A DNA stretch of 64,000 bases, taken from positions 186,812-250,811 of the forward strand of contig VWZL01003483.1 in NCBI GenBank assembly GCA_013396915.1. The letters are read 5' to 3'. Origin of the DNA: Stercorarius parasiticus. Lineage: Eukaryota; Chordata; Aves; Charadriiformes; Stercorariidae. Below are positions 46,307 through 59,243 of this stretch, one piece after another. The notes beneath the pieces are model-generated. The model made no database searches. It was not told where the DNA came from and worked only from the letters and a program-made list of their open reading frames with translations. The position numbers and the translations under genes were made by a program. Each line of letters opens with the position of its first letter. The first letter of the stretch is position 1.

Positions 46307-46415
46307 CAGACCTTAGACTTAAGGCATTTGGAATATGAATCCCTCTCCTTCCCCAAATGGAATCATTTTCATTAACCAGGCAATAAAAGTCCCTGGACTT
46401 ATTCATCACTGATAG
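46307..46415 (-). other. Candidate coding exon, 109 nt, minus strand
   Basis: On the minus strand an acceptor (GTATTGGTTCTTCAG) precedes 46415 and a strong donor (GTCTG/GTAAGTTG) follows 46307. One frame is open across the whole interval and about ten codons upstream. It encodes LSVMNKSRDFYC, LVNENDSIWG and RRGIHIPNALSLRSG in order, with the last codon split by the donor (phase 1). The composition is protein-like (Trp, Cys, Gly, Arg present), but I do not recognise a family. A 36-codon open frame is not rare by chance. Confidence 0.2.
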
Positions 46416-47984
46416 CTGAAGAACCAATACATTTCTCCTTTAGCAGTTACACTTAACCTCTTTTACTGCACTGCGCATTGTACAGCCAGGCTCCTATCTT
46501 TGCTGTAATCATTTAGGTTTGGGGTAACTGTGGAAGCCAATGTAGTTTGGCTTCACACAAAAGACACTGAGACAACAACTCCTCCTGTAACTGGCAATAA
46601 TATTTCTGAGGTAAATAATACAAAAAACCTCCCACAAAATTAGAGGATATTAGGAGTCTCTCCATTGTATTCAGATGGAGTTAGGTCAGGTCCAGACATG
46701 AAATATGGTCTAGGAGTCAGTGGAAGGTGCTGGCTCTGCACTGCATCATTTAGTACTTTACCGCTGTGATCACAAGCTTGCAAAAGAAATTTGGGGTTGC
46801 TCTTTAGTGTCTCTGGCAATGACTGGAAAGCATAAACAGTTTTTGTCTCTTCTTTCCTTGCTGACTTCAGTTACAATGACAGGGTGAGGTGCAGAACTCA
46901 GCACATAATTAGGCAACCAAAGGGGGAACAGGTTTTCAAGTGTTTCTTGTTTAAAATATGGGGTTTAAACCTATGGCTCTATTCTTCTGCTCCTAGCCTA
47001 CAGGTCTTAAAAACGGAAAGAACAGTTTTTTAAAAGCTTAGCCACTCACATTTTATGTGGGCTTAGCTAACTGTGAAAGTACCATTTGATTTAATGACTG
47101 AACTTCCGCAAGGTGAGATGAAGGATTTTTTCCTGCCCATGTCTACATGAGATGCCAAACACTCTGCAGCTTTCAGGAGCCACAGGTGGCTGGATGCTTA
47201 GTCTTCATGCAAGTAGTTTCAGTAGCAGCAAGGGCTGCTCACTTATTCCTGCAAGTGACAGTCTTTCCTGGAGGATTCAGCCTATAATACTGGTGAATTC
47301 TCCGTTGTTACCATTGGTAGGAGTTTAAGACACCTGGATACTATTGCATTCAGTATCATTTAAATAAACAAAAGCTGTATCCCATAAAAAAAATCAATTA
47401 TGCAAACATTTTATAACCATCCTTGGGGCCCTTGAGGTAGAAGTCAAGGCCTATAGGAAACATTCGCTTCCAAGACCAAAATATGCAAGTTTGTGGCAGC
47501 ACGTGGGAGACTGTTGGTAAAGTAGCAGATGCACATTAAAAATCCAATATGGGCTTGAGGAAAACAGTTGTTATTTCCCATAGAATAATTCATCATATGC
47601 TCATAGCCAGAATATCCACAGGGCTCTGCTCACCAAGGAAATGGGAGCCGTTTTCATACTATAAGCCCATACTACCCACATTAAACAAGGCAGAACCTGG
47701 AATGGCTGTTGTTCAGGTGTATCCTGATGGCTTTGAAGACTCACAGACTTTTCATCTTTCAGGACAAAAAAAAAAGTAATCAGTCATGCCTTTTGTTCTT
47801 ATTACACTACACATAAAAAACAGCCTTAGCAGCTCTCTATTGTTCAAGAACATTTCCTCAGGTGCTCTTTTGTACAATATATTGCTGAATTTGAGTCTCT
47901 GAAAACCAGGTATGCTAAAAAGAGCCAATGTATTTGCCCCAAGGAAGTATTTACCATTCCTTTTACTCATGCGCAAAGCCTGAA

Positions 47985-48019
47985 CAAAAAAAACCAAAAC
48001 AAAACAAAACAAAAAAAAA
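47985..48019 (+). repeat. AAAAC-type simple repeat
   Basis: A-rich run with regularly spaced C (AACCAAAACAAAACAAAAC then A9), a decayed pentanucleotide microsatellite. Confidence 0.8.
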
Positions 48020-51000
48020 TCTTTACCCAGAAAAAACCAAAAGTGTTAGAAGATCAAAACCTAACCGCATATTCTAGAAGCCAGCTGATATTTAGACCTG
48101 GTCTGAACTTAGACTTAACAGAAATAAGAATAGTTGACCACTTAGTCATACCCACAAAAACTTGTATAAACACTCTTAACTCAAATTAAACTGCACATGA
48201 TAATTCATGCTAAAAGCCACAGCTTGCTCCAGTGTAACCAGATATGGCTTTTAACATGCCACAAATTTCACCAAACCCATATATATTTTAAATTTTAAAA
48301 AGGCTTGGGCAGTGAACTTGTGGCTGTTGACCAGTTAAGCTAAAATCACGAAGATCATTGTGATTCTGTTATGCTGGAGTTTAAAAGGCTATGAGGTTGC
48401 TGAGTAAACAGTTCCCTTGTCCCTCCTACCTGCACATTTGCACTCTTGTTTCCTGTACTTATTCTCAGTTTTATTTCTTCTTTCATGCCAGCACCCACAC
48501 TTGAATCAGCCCACCCACTTTTCATCTGCCAAGCAATCATCCTTTGCTCCTTAAAAAATACAGCTACTTGGCAAAGACTCCCTACACCCTTCTCCAAGGA
48601 TACTCTCATCCTTCCCTCTTTTCAACAGTGAGCCAGTATCACGTATGTATTTACAAATGCCACAGTAGAAAGCTCAGAGCAGCCGCTCCACATGGAATAA
48701 AACTGTGTCCATGCAAGGTGAACATGCAGTGTTGCCTAAAGAGTGCCATCATTTTTTCCACCAATACTCCTCCTCAGAGAGCCAGTTCTAGCTGGGGATT
48801 TGTCACGTACAAGATATGGAGCATGAAAGACAGGAGACTAAAATTACATTTGAAAAAGAAAGGAGATTTGGAAGCCAGGACAGATGGGTTGTGCACCTGA
48901 TGCTGCACTCCACATTGGTATCCGTCTTTTGTGGAGCAGATCAATTTAGCTTGACATCAGCTTCTTAGGATACATTCACTTCATCAAAAGATTTCCGAGA
49001 AGGAAGAGGAAAATCCCCAGACCCTGCTCCTCACAATTTTTAACTAAGTTAAGGCTCAAAAGCAAAGGGACACACCAGAAGAAGGAAAAGCAGAGAGTTA
49101 GTACCAGAGAGAAAAAAGCTCTGCAGCAGCAGTACCTTTGCTACCATGATTTTTGAGAAACATGAGAATGTGAGGTCCTTATTATCTGAAGGGTGACGGC
49201 ATCATTCTAAAAAGTCAAAATCCAAACTATTGGTCTCCAGTGGGACAGTAAGCAGACAATACAGAAGATATCCTTCACAAAAAGTGACGGTAAGCATTTG
49301 CAATAAGGCCTTAATTTCAACAATCAAGGACCTAAAAAAAAGGAAAAAAATTCAAATCATTAGCTTCAGTATATTATTAAACTCTAATAAGACTATTCTG
49401 TATACCATCTCCCTCCAAGTTTTCTTCAATAGGATAAAGAAACAGAAATTATTTGGAACTTTTCCTCTTGCTACAGATCTCATTCTAAAACCAAAAAAAA
49501 TTATTTAAATTATGATATAAAATATAGGAAAATCTTGCCCATACAAAGATAGTTCACATGGTGTATCATTGTAAGAAATAGGAGGAAAAATGAAGCAAGC
49601 AATGCCAGATGACTGCATTCAGTCAACAGCATGGCACTTCCAGTAGTTTTACTAGTTTCTTCTCCAATTTTGCACCTCATCATATCTGCCAATTTAAAGT
49701 CCTGGTGGCCAGTCGCACCTCTTTAAAGAAACACCACACACAATTAGCACTGTATAAGCAACAGTCCAGCAACAAATCTAAAGAGTTTGATAGGTACCAG
49801 AGCAATTAAACTTGAGTTCTTGATGGCTAGGAATTCGTAAGTCTCCTGTTAACACTGCCATACAAAGTGTGCTACTTTTACTTAAATTCACCTTCCACAG
49901 GCCACCCAGTGAACTCAGAACAATCACGGACAACTTCAAATATTGAAATTACTTTATAGAAGTGTTCATTCTTACAAAGAGTCATTTTTCAAGAGGCCTT
50001 GGTCTTCTGGATCTCCGAAGTAACTGAGAGTCAGCTCTGCAGCTGACTTTACGAGACCGAGTCACAGAAGAGGAAACTGAGAAGATCCCACACGTGCAAT
50101 TACAAGTGAAAATATTTCCATAAATTCTCCTGACAAAACAGAAGGTATCCTTGATTAAAGCTCTATGTCCAAAGAAGTTCCTTTAGTGTGGCAAATCAGG
50201 AACTAGCTATGGGTATGTCCCATTTGCACTGCAGAAGATACTCAGAGCTCTTCTCTCCCCCCTCACACCATTCAGTTTAAGTTAATGATTTAAAAGTAAT
50301 TAAATTCAATAAACCGTGACAGATTAAATAAAAACTAATCAGTAAATAAATTACTGGTTTCACACATGTCTATTGTTTGGGGCAACAGAACAAAAGAAAC
50401 TAGATGATGAGAGCAAACAAAAGCGAACAAAGTAAAAGGAAAAAACCCTTTAGCAGTTGAGACACATTACAACTGACTAAGATTAACTTTTCTGTCTGTT
50501 CTGCTGCAAAATAGACTCTGTATCAGCTAACAAGACAATCTAATGAGACCTATCAGGGGACTGTTATAACAAGATTAGAAGTGGGATCAGTGGCAAGGCT
50601 ATTTCTGCACAATCGAGAAAAGGATTTGTATTTAATTAACAGCATTTATCTCAACAGACCATTCCTAAGGAATAGCCTGATAAAGGCAACCAGTCTCTTG
50701 AACCAATTGGTCATTTAAGCTCATAGATAGTTTTATAAGAATAAATCTGGGATAACTCTTTGTTGATTACTGTGAGGATATATTAGAACTAGCATTTTGG
50801 TTGGCACTGAACTTAAAGTAAGTTGGATTTAGCCCTTCCATTCTCCTCCCAAATAATGTTTGCCCAGGACAAAATACGTGCGTACAGTTAAAGTTAATGT
50901 GTGCTTGTGTATAGCTCAAGTCATAAACACAATGGACCAAAGACCTTGGGGTTTTTCCTGAATCTGAGTCATAATCATCACAGCATGTTCATGGTGGAAT

Positions 51001-54000
51001 GCAGGAAAATAGCACCGTCGTCTGTACAATGGGTGCAATGAGGTATGAGGATTAACTGCTAAAGCCTGAAGATAGGTGCCTGACAGTTAGTAATAAAAAT
51101 AATTTTGTAGTAATAAGATTAGGAGAATCCTACAAGTAAATGCCACAGAAGGATTAGTTTTAGTACTGGGATTAAATGTCACAAATTTCTGCCTGCCAGA
51201 CCTGCATTTAAATAATACTTGTAGTAATTCTTCACTATTACTTTTCTTATTGCACCCTGAAAGTGATGAAAATTCTTTAATTAGTATTTGTTCAGAACAA
51301 TTGAACTCCGATGTTAACCTTGGGCTCTTTAAGCACCAGGGCAGTCAGCACCCAGGCAAAAAAATGTTGTTCCCCCTCCCACCTACCTTGGGCAAGAATA
51401 ACAAACAACCTGCCAGCTGCTCTAACACAAAAATGCCAAATACAAACTCCTGCTGCTGCTTATCTCTGCTGGGATTTTCAGGTGTATTGTCAGTTCCATT
51501 GTCATTTTATTTCTTAATTTACTTAAAATCATTATAATTGAGCAGTTAATTGGCATATAAAGCTTTCTGAAGATACTGAAGCCTCTAAACCTGTTCACTA
51601 CATAGACAATATAAAACTACGTAACTCTTGTTGTCTCTAACTTCCACAATTAACGTCGTTCTCTCTAATTGTAGACTTCTGTATTGTGGCTGACAGTTCG
51701 GTGCAAGGCTCATGGCTAAGACAGATCTTTTTCGGCCAAGAACTTCCTACAGGATCATTCCCTTAGTTTACTCCATGTCCCTTTTGACAGTTTTGATTCA
51801 CTTCATAAATTGGGGTATTTCTTTCGCAATTGTCACTGCAAGGGGCTGCTCAGTAGTCACAGCATTTTGCATAATCAGTTTAATAATCAGACTCTACTGC
51901 ACTGTATGAAAACAGCAGAAAATCTCCAGCGTAATTCAACTATCACATATACCTCCCTATCACACACAGACTACTAGGCTTCAGACAGTCTTAGACTAAG
52001 CAGTCACGAAAGTTTTTGTTAGTAAATTATTCCTGAAAGCTTTTATAAATTAAATGTAAAACTATAAAGACCTGGTATGAGCCTTGGTTCCTTCAGCTAA
52101 CAGCAATAGCTGACTACTTAGGACAATTGGACCTTACAACTGACTGAGGCCATAGAAACAAAATTCTCCAAGTCTCACTTAGACAAAGGCATTTTCCCAT
52201 TTGGAAAAGGGCCTTACTGCAAACACGAACTCAGGACTAACGTTTCGCCACCATTATGCTACTCCCTCCAGACAGTTTAGTAGCAGTTAAAAGAGGTTCA
52301 GGCCCTTGGCTGCACGGCCATGAGATGCACCGGGTGCAGGAGGAAGCATGAACCAGCTCCCCAGATGGCAGTTGTTGTTTTAATGGGCTGCACACCGTTA
52401 GCATGCTGAACAGATCCTTACCCGGTACTTTCCAACATACTATATTGATCAGTGGATGTTTGTACTCACTGGAGACCTGATTTCACTGCCTTTAATTAAT
52501 TTAATTCTCTTAGCTCCAGCTAAGTAGCTTGACACCTTTTTATTACATAAAGCCAATCTTTTGCAGGCTTAATCTTACATAGTTTTGATCATTAACAATG
52601 TGCTCTTCCAAAGAACTTTGAGTTCATGTAGAGGGACTCCCTGCACCCCCACGACAGTGAACATGGGAAATCCTAGCAGATTTTTTTTTCATGTTTTCAG
52701 ACTCTCCGGAGCATAAAGAAAGTAGTTAGTCTTGAATAAACTGAACATTCCATTTAATGGAATCCAGGCTTATGGAGTATGGATTCTGAGAGCTTATTTA
52801 GTCTATCAAAAAAACACTTTCGATGCAGATCTTCTACAAGACTTGGCACTGTACCACAGCAGACATGAAAACTATTATTGTAACTGAACAATCAGATGCC
52901 AGTAAAAATACTGTGGACTTTTCATTACAGCACCTAATAGTGTCACAGGCAGACCTTCCCCCTTTTTATAACAGTGCTTGATAATTCTTCTGTAATCCAG
53001 ACACCCCTCCATTCAGAAGATAATGGACAGTGCTGATGAAAAACTATTAGAAGCTCAGCAGAAGTTAAAACTGTATTTGTCACATAAATGTATCTAATAA
53101 TGATTCAGTATCTGTAAAAGCTAAAATAAGCCGTGGAATAATTTATTTTTAGACGTTTCCCCCCAAAAAAAAAGTTGGGGGGAAAAAAAAAGGAAAGGGA
53201 TAAATGCTTTAAACTTTCACAGTAAATATCATGTCAGGAAAAAATATACATGTTTTGCACATATGCAATGCTTATTTCCAGAACTGTTATATTGCATAAT
53301 GCATCCAATTCACAAATGAACAGACAGTACTTGGCTGTCTTTGAGTCCTACTGCAATCAAAGACAACATGATGCACATACACGTAAAAAAGAAACACAGA
53401 CATTCTCATGTTTTATTGTCACTGGATGCATGAATGCATTTAGAGGCTTGACATCTGACAATCATAAAACAAGACAGAGAACCTCAAATAGTGTAATTCT
53501 GAGCAATTAGAACATACTGCACCTGTCACGCTTGTTAACCAGAGGACTACAAAAACGCTGTTCACGTTTCATGAACGTACCACACCACTCGGATTCTTCC
53601 AACATGCCAGTATTCTTGGGTGTTGACCAAACGAATCCTTTAGTTGTTGTAAATCTTATCTTGCAAAATACTCTTCTACTCTTTTTATTTATAAGAAATA
53701 GAAAGATTTTCCTATTATAATCTTGTATGTCATAATGAAAGCATTCCCACTTGTTTGCACACAAACAGGGTTAAGAACCTTCCTAACTGCTGTGTCAACA
53801 GACCGCAGCCAGAAGCTGGCATTTTCGATTTCCAGCGAAGTTCAGAAGAAAATCGCCAGATAAGATATATATCCTTTACTTCGCACAAAATGCTTGTTTT
53901 CTTCAAATTGTTCAACATGCTTCACCAAAGTCAGTAGTAGAATTTGTGGCTTTTTACTGATGTGACAGTACACATTGTGGACCTTTCTGAAGGTAAACTG

Positions 54001-56000
54001 ATCTCCTATAACTTATCAGAAAACAACCAAAAGAAAAAGAGAAACTCACTTGAAAGGGAACACCCACCTCCTAACACAGGTTTGGTTAGCCAAGGCTTTA
54101 CCTGAAACATCCTTCTCACTGTGGCAATAGAAGCAGAGAGACAGAGACTACTGGATCAGTCAGCAGCAGTGGTAGAAACATTTCTCACTTCCCTGTGAGA
54201 AAACCAGAGAGCACCAGAAGCATCACTAGGTTTGTGACTCATATGAACACTTTGTGAGCCAAATTTATCTTCCGGTTTTAAAGATTTCTTCTGTTTCATG
54301 GCAGGTGATTATAGGTACTTATAGTTAAGTTTTACAGACAATGATGCTAGCAGTAAAAGTAGAATTATAAGAAGAAAACTAAGAACTGCTGCTCTTTAGA
54401 AAAAAAACACAGGCGGTATTTTAGAACAGTCTGTTGAACAAGTAGAAAGTACACAAATGGAAGTGGTGATTTATTCAATTATACACTAACTATAACTGCC
54501 TTTATTAACATCAAACAAAAAACTAAATGTAAATATTTTGTATTAAATATTGGAGTAGTAAAAAAAAGAAAGTATTTGTGGCATTGAAGCTGTGCAGAAA
54601 TGTTAATCTGAATTTAACAGGAATCTGGTTCTGTTACAAATTCCTCTACACCTCTGTATTTAAAGCGACCACCTAGAGAGAGACAATTATACTTTCATCA
54701 CTCCTTTCCAGTACACTTGCAAGATATTAATTCTAATTTTAATTTCATACTATTTATGTTTAAAATTTATTCTAAGAGCATTTACTTAGTTTTTTTCATA
54801 TAACTTGAGAAAAGTGACCACGATATTACTTAAAATAAAACAGGAGCACAAACACAATGAAAATACAGTTATGCAATGCACAAGAACACATCACCAGCGA
54901 AAGAGGGAAGTTCCATCTCACATCACTACGTCCTTACAGCAACATCAACCATGCAACAATTCACAGCATATAAAAATAATGTCTATTTCACAAGTTTGTT
55001 TTGCCCTGATTTTTTTATGCACTTTTAAATGTTCATTCCAATTCAGAGGTCACACAGCATCAGCAAATTTTTTTAAAAGAGGCAAATCTATTCTCATGGA
55101 TCAATACTGCACAAGCAATAGGAGATGAGGTTTTTCACATACAAGGCCTGAATAAGTCATTGGTACTACATAGTGTTTACAAGTCTTCAATGTTTATGAG
55201 ATGTAAATATTCATCAGGGTGGAGATGACCGAAAACCTGCATTTTGAAACATGGTCATGTCTCTCATTGCGGCAAGGATGCCTGCTGCAGCCATCTTACT
55301 TCGTACTCTGTTGGGCAGAGTGCGGTTTTATAAATCGGAAGAGAAATGAAAAGAAATTTGTGATCCAAGTCTCTGTGACCTTTCTTAGACAGCCAAGGTG
55401 TGGTCATAATCTTTTAAGCTTAACGATGAAGCAATTCAGAATTCGTATTATGAAAATTCTGAAAATATCATTCTGAATAGCAAGATTCACACCAGGACAA
55501 AAGGAATCAATTATTCTTTTTGACTAAAGTAGATGGCAGAGGCTGTAGTAATAGCTCTTTAAATGAAGTACACCATTCCCCACACAGGATTTAATCTTTT
55601 AGACTGAAAAAAGATTACATGTCCTGGAAAATCCCACGCATATTTATCGTACTACTGCTGCTGCAGAAGGGAGGGTTAGTATCTCATTTGGTCTAGACAG
55701 TCTAGTCACAAAATAGTTTTAGATTTTTTCTAGATCCTGCTGACCAGGAGAATCTGAAAAACTGACAAGTAAATAGGGTTCCAGCGTCCAGCTGTACTTT
55801 ACCAGCTCCCTCAACGGTAGCTCTGATTTGTGAGTATTTGTTCATTTCAGCCATTTCCCTTAATTTCAAAATGAAGTAGAGTTCTCTCCAAACTAATATT
55901 AAAATCAATAGGAAAAAACACATGCAGATGTAACTAGTTTTCATAGCGGATACAGTTTCTTATACAATAAAAAAAAAAAAACCCTTAAGTAGAAATAATT
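48020..56000. other. Non-coding stretch, no gene seen
   Basis: AT-rich DNA with a GC-richer part at about 48400-48900 holding an unrecognised 118-codon frame (48544-48900, plus). The C6/G6 stem-loop at 53156-53185 and an A13 tract at 55969-55981 are the only clear structures. No exon, RNA gene or transposon is recognised. Confidence 0.5.
53156..53185 (+). repeat. Perfect 11-bp stem-loop of C6/G6 and A-tracts
   Basis: TTTCCCCCCAA (53156-53166) and TTGGGGGGAAA (53175-53185) are perfect complements around the 8-base loop AAAAAAAG, followed by more A. It is built of low-complexity runs, so it may have arisen by slippage and templated copying. Confidence 0.8.
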
Positions 56001-58115
56001 TGAATTATTCTTACTGTGCCCTATTCCTTCCTTAATTTTTTAATGCAACCATGCAGTAATATTTTGCCCTCCCAGTTCACATACATGTGACAAGCAAGTT
56101 TCCAACACTGGAAAACAATATAGAAATAAATTTCTCAAAATACCATTATAATTTTTGTGTATCTCTGGTAGTCTGCTGTTCCATTAGTCAATGTCTACTA
56201 CAGATCCCATTCAGCAAATATGGTGCACAAGTTTATAGCAAATACAAAACTTAAAGAAAACAAATTTACTTATATATCTAATCTACAGGATGCTACACAA
56301 CACACAAAAAAAACATGCAAAGGGAGCATTCAGGGAAGTATTTTACCACTGTGCATGGTAATCCAATCACATATTTTATACTTCTATAAAGTAAGCTGGA
56401 AAGAACAGTAAGACTTGTTTCTTATTTATCCAATTCGTTTATTCTAATTTGTTTCCCTCTTCCAACTCGATAATCTTAGCTTTCTTAACACTGACTGACT
56501 TTGATTTACAATCTAGTATATTTTACAATGCACTGGGACTTACAACACGTTTGTTAGTAGTCTAACAGTCACCATGCAGGCAGCCATCATTTGAACTAGG
56601 GAATCGATCTGCAGTTAAAAGATTTTTCAAGCAATTTCACTTCCAACAACATAAGATGCAAAGTGCTGAGTCACAAGCCTTTATACTCCCTTTGCCATAA
56701 ATCCAGTAAGAATAGTTACCATTCTAGATTTCAGACTCTCCTTGCTAATGGTAACAGTGAGCAACATGTTAGATCCAGCCAGGACCTTTGTTTTACAACG
56801 TCAAAAAAACAGCCTGGTGGAAACTCAGCAACGTCTCCAGCCACATGCCTCTCTTAAGCACTGGTGTTGACAGGACCACCTGTGCAAGGTTACCTTTCTG
56901 CAGCCCATCACCAGTGCAAGGTGAGGGTTGAGGAATTCAAGTTGACTGAAGAATGAAGGGGCATATGCTCCTTCTCAACGTTAGGCCAGTGCAGGACACA
57001 GTTTGATGCTACAGCTAAGTGTTGTGGATATACAACATAAACAGCACACAAACTCTATGCCAACTATAACGTGACTAATGTTCAGTTTCATCCAACTTTA
57101 CCAACACTCCTTCTCCTGAAAAAACATCATTTACTGTCCTGCATGTGCCCATATTATACTGAACAAAACAAGCAACCAGTGATAAGTATTTACATAAAAC
57201 CAGAATTCAAAGCAGAAGGTAGTAACAGACTCTGGGAATGCAGAATTGCCTACCGTCTTAGTGTTTAAAATTTGCAAGAGCAGTAAGAAACTCAGAAAGT
57301 GAATAATTAATCCTGCAAGTTGCCCTACAGTATAAGCAGCCTCTAGCAGAAGGGAATCACTAAAGTGGTCTTTACATGTGCAGGAGCACATGCTGTGTTA
57401 CTGAGCCACTGCAAACAAAGCTTTGTTAAATGACATGACTATGGGGGAAAGACATAAGGGGTTAATTATAGTCAATTGCACATGAAATATTTTGCTCTCC
57501 AGGATTTTAACCTGAAACTAATAGTGCAAGTAAAACTGTCACCCTGCTGTTAATGGCAAACTACAATATCATTTATATTAGTTTTCCCTTAGGTATAATA
57601 CGCTTTGTACTATATGGGGGCTGTTAACAAGGGAATTCAGTAGAACTTAGAGGCTTGTAATTCCTCTTTTATAAAGGTGATCACAGTACAGCTACAGTCA
57701 TAAAGCTTTACACTACATTCGTGTGAGATCTTCCAGCAGGCTTACTCCTGTGAACGGTGTAAAAGAACAAAGGTTAAATATTCTTCAGATATTGCATTCT
57801 GAGAAGTGATCTGGACACATCTAAACAGCACCGGACAAAACAGTTTGGCCTATGACAAGCCTTAAAAAAGTAATACCACAGACCTCGAAGAATCACAGCA
57901 ATGCCAACAACTCTCACTCTCCCTCCTTATCTGGCTGCATCCTTCAGTTGTGACACAGGCTTTTCACCAATGCAAATAATTCAAGGGAGACGTCAAATAT
58001 TTCACACAAAGACTGCAAAATGGGAAAGATCCCAGGATTTTGTTTCCCATTTTAAAAATCACTACACCCATATAATTTTGGAGAAAAGACAAACTCTTGT
58101 TTGAAGACCACTTAC

Positions 58116-58177
58116 CTTCAACAAGAACATGTAAAGTCTGAACACAGCAAAAATGTTCCCAATATGGAGGAAACATT
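58116..58177 (-). other. Candidate exon, 62 nt or 22 nt, minus strand
   Basis: A strong minus-strand donor (TTGAAG/GTAAGTGG) lies just below 58116. Two good acceptors precede it: TCATTTTGCACAG at 58178 (62-nt exon) and TTTTTGCTGTGTTCAG at 58138 (22-nt exon). In the longer version two frames are open, one encoding MFPPYWEHFCC and QTLHVLVE, the other hydrophobic (FLHIGNIFAVFRLYMFLLK). No family is recognised. Confidence 0.15.
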
Positions 58178-58953
58178 CTGTGCAAAATGATGCCTTTTGA
58201 CTCATGCATACTCCCAACAACACTAAACATAAGAGTATTGTTTCAGCGGTCCTATAACATATAAGCAACACTAAGCCTAATAGTATAGATAGCAAGTAAT
58301 TAATGAATCTCCTCACCAAAAAACTCACTTTCTAGAATATGAAAATCTATACCAAGTCAATCAGCAAAAACCTCCATATTGCCTCAACATCAGTTTTAAG
58401 CATTAGGTTACACATGGCTTTGAGGATCAGGTTAAATGTTCGTTAGGACCTCTATAGACTTTATTGGTATGCCTCAAGATAAAGTTACTACCAGCTACGC
58501 AACACTTATCCGTGAACTAGCAGGACTACATAGACGGAGTTTTCCTGCAACATTAAGTATAGTAAAACGTTAAAATTACAACTTTCTATCGTATTTTTAA
58601 AATTTGGTTAAAAGCCAGCACATATTAAATCTCATCTGTTCTCTCACTGAGACTCAGCCTCCAAGTGACAAAGTAACAGTTTCATGCACCACACTGAAGC
58701 ATAACCCAAATAGACATATATTATTTCTGCTTTTCTTCTGCCATGAAGCAATTCTGGTTTTTTACAGCAATACACCTGCAAGCTGTTCTTTCCATAGGTC
58801 TTATGTTGTTGCTGCCCAGTAAGACCACCGTATGCCAAGTAGCTTTTTCTCCCCTAATCATGGCTGCAACAGAATTGCAGACTGGGAACAGTTGGGATTA
58901 AATGACATCCTAGAGACATCATGTGCCATTGGAGCAAAAAATAGTTCTCTTCC

Positions 58954-58970
58954 ATATATATATATATATA
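58954..58970 (+). repeat. AT dinucleotide microsatellite
   Basis: About eight consecutive AT units, uninterrupted. Confidence 0.85.
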
Positions 58971-59211
58971 ATGTACCTCCCTTCCTAATAGGTGCACAGA
59001 ATAACACATAGAACCAGACAAGGCCACCGCACAATTGTATTTCCACTGTAGAAGAGAACTTTCAGCTTTGCCTCTTTCTCCTTTTTAATGCTGACCTACA
59101 GCAGTAACACAGACACAAACCGAGAACCACAAATCTGCGTGCAGAAAACTGTCCTCTCAAACATCCTTGTAGTTGGATAACACACCCAAGATAGGCTTCA
59201 CCTCTCCAGTT

Positions 59212-59243
59212 TTTAAAGAAATTGTCAGTATTTAAAGAAATTG
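59212..59243 (+). repeat. 13-bp direct repeat, 6-bp spacer
   Basis: TTTAAAGAAATTG occurs at 59212-59224 and 59231-59243, separated by TCAGTA. A 19-bp local duplication explains it. Confidence 0.8.

Larger units (their letters stand above)
40001..48000. other. Non-coding stretch, candidate regulatory elements
   Basis: No gene is recognised. The most structured part is 44100-44650, with a CCAATTGG word, a GCGCGC core and the large inverted repeat at 44544-44568. A second patch at 45400-45480 has an inverted GGCGG pair and a TCF-like site. An A15 tract lies at 46171-46185 and an AAAAC-type repeat at 47985-48019. Around 42180-43260 the DNA is somewhat GC-richer with several short frames, none recognisable. 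Confidence 0.5.

Noticed and set aside
48544..48900. 118-codon plus-strand open frame
   Set aside because: No domain, and mixed Cys/Lys/Ser content as expected of non-coding DNA; no splice sites at suitable positions.
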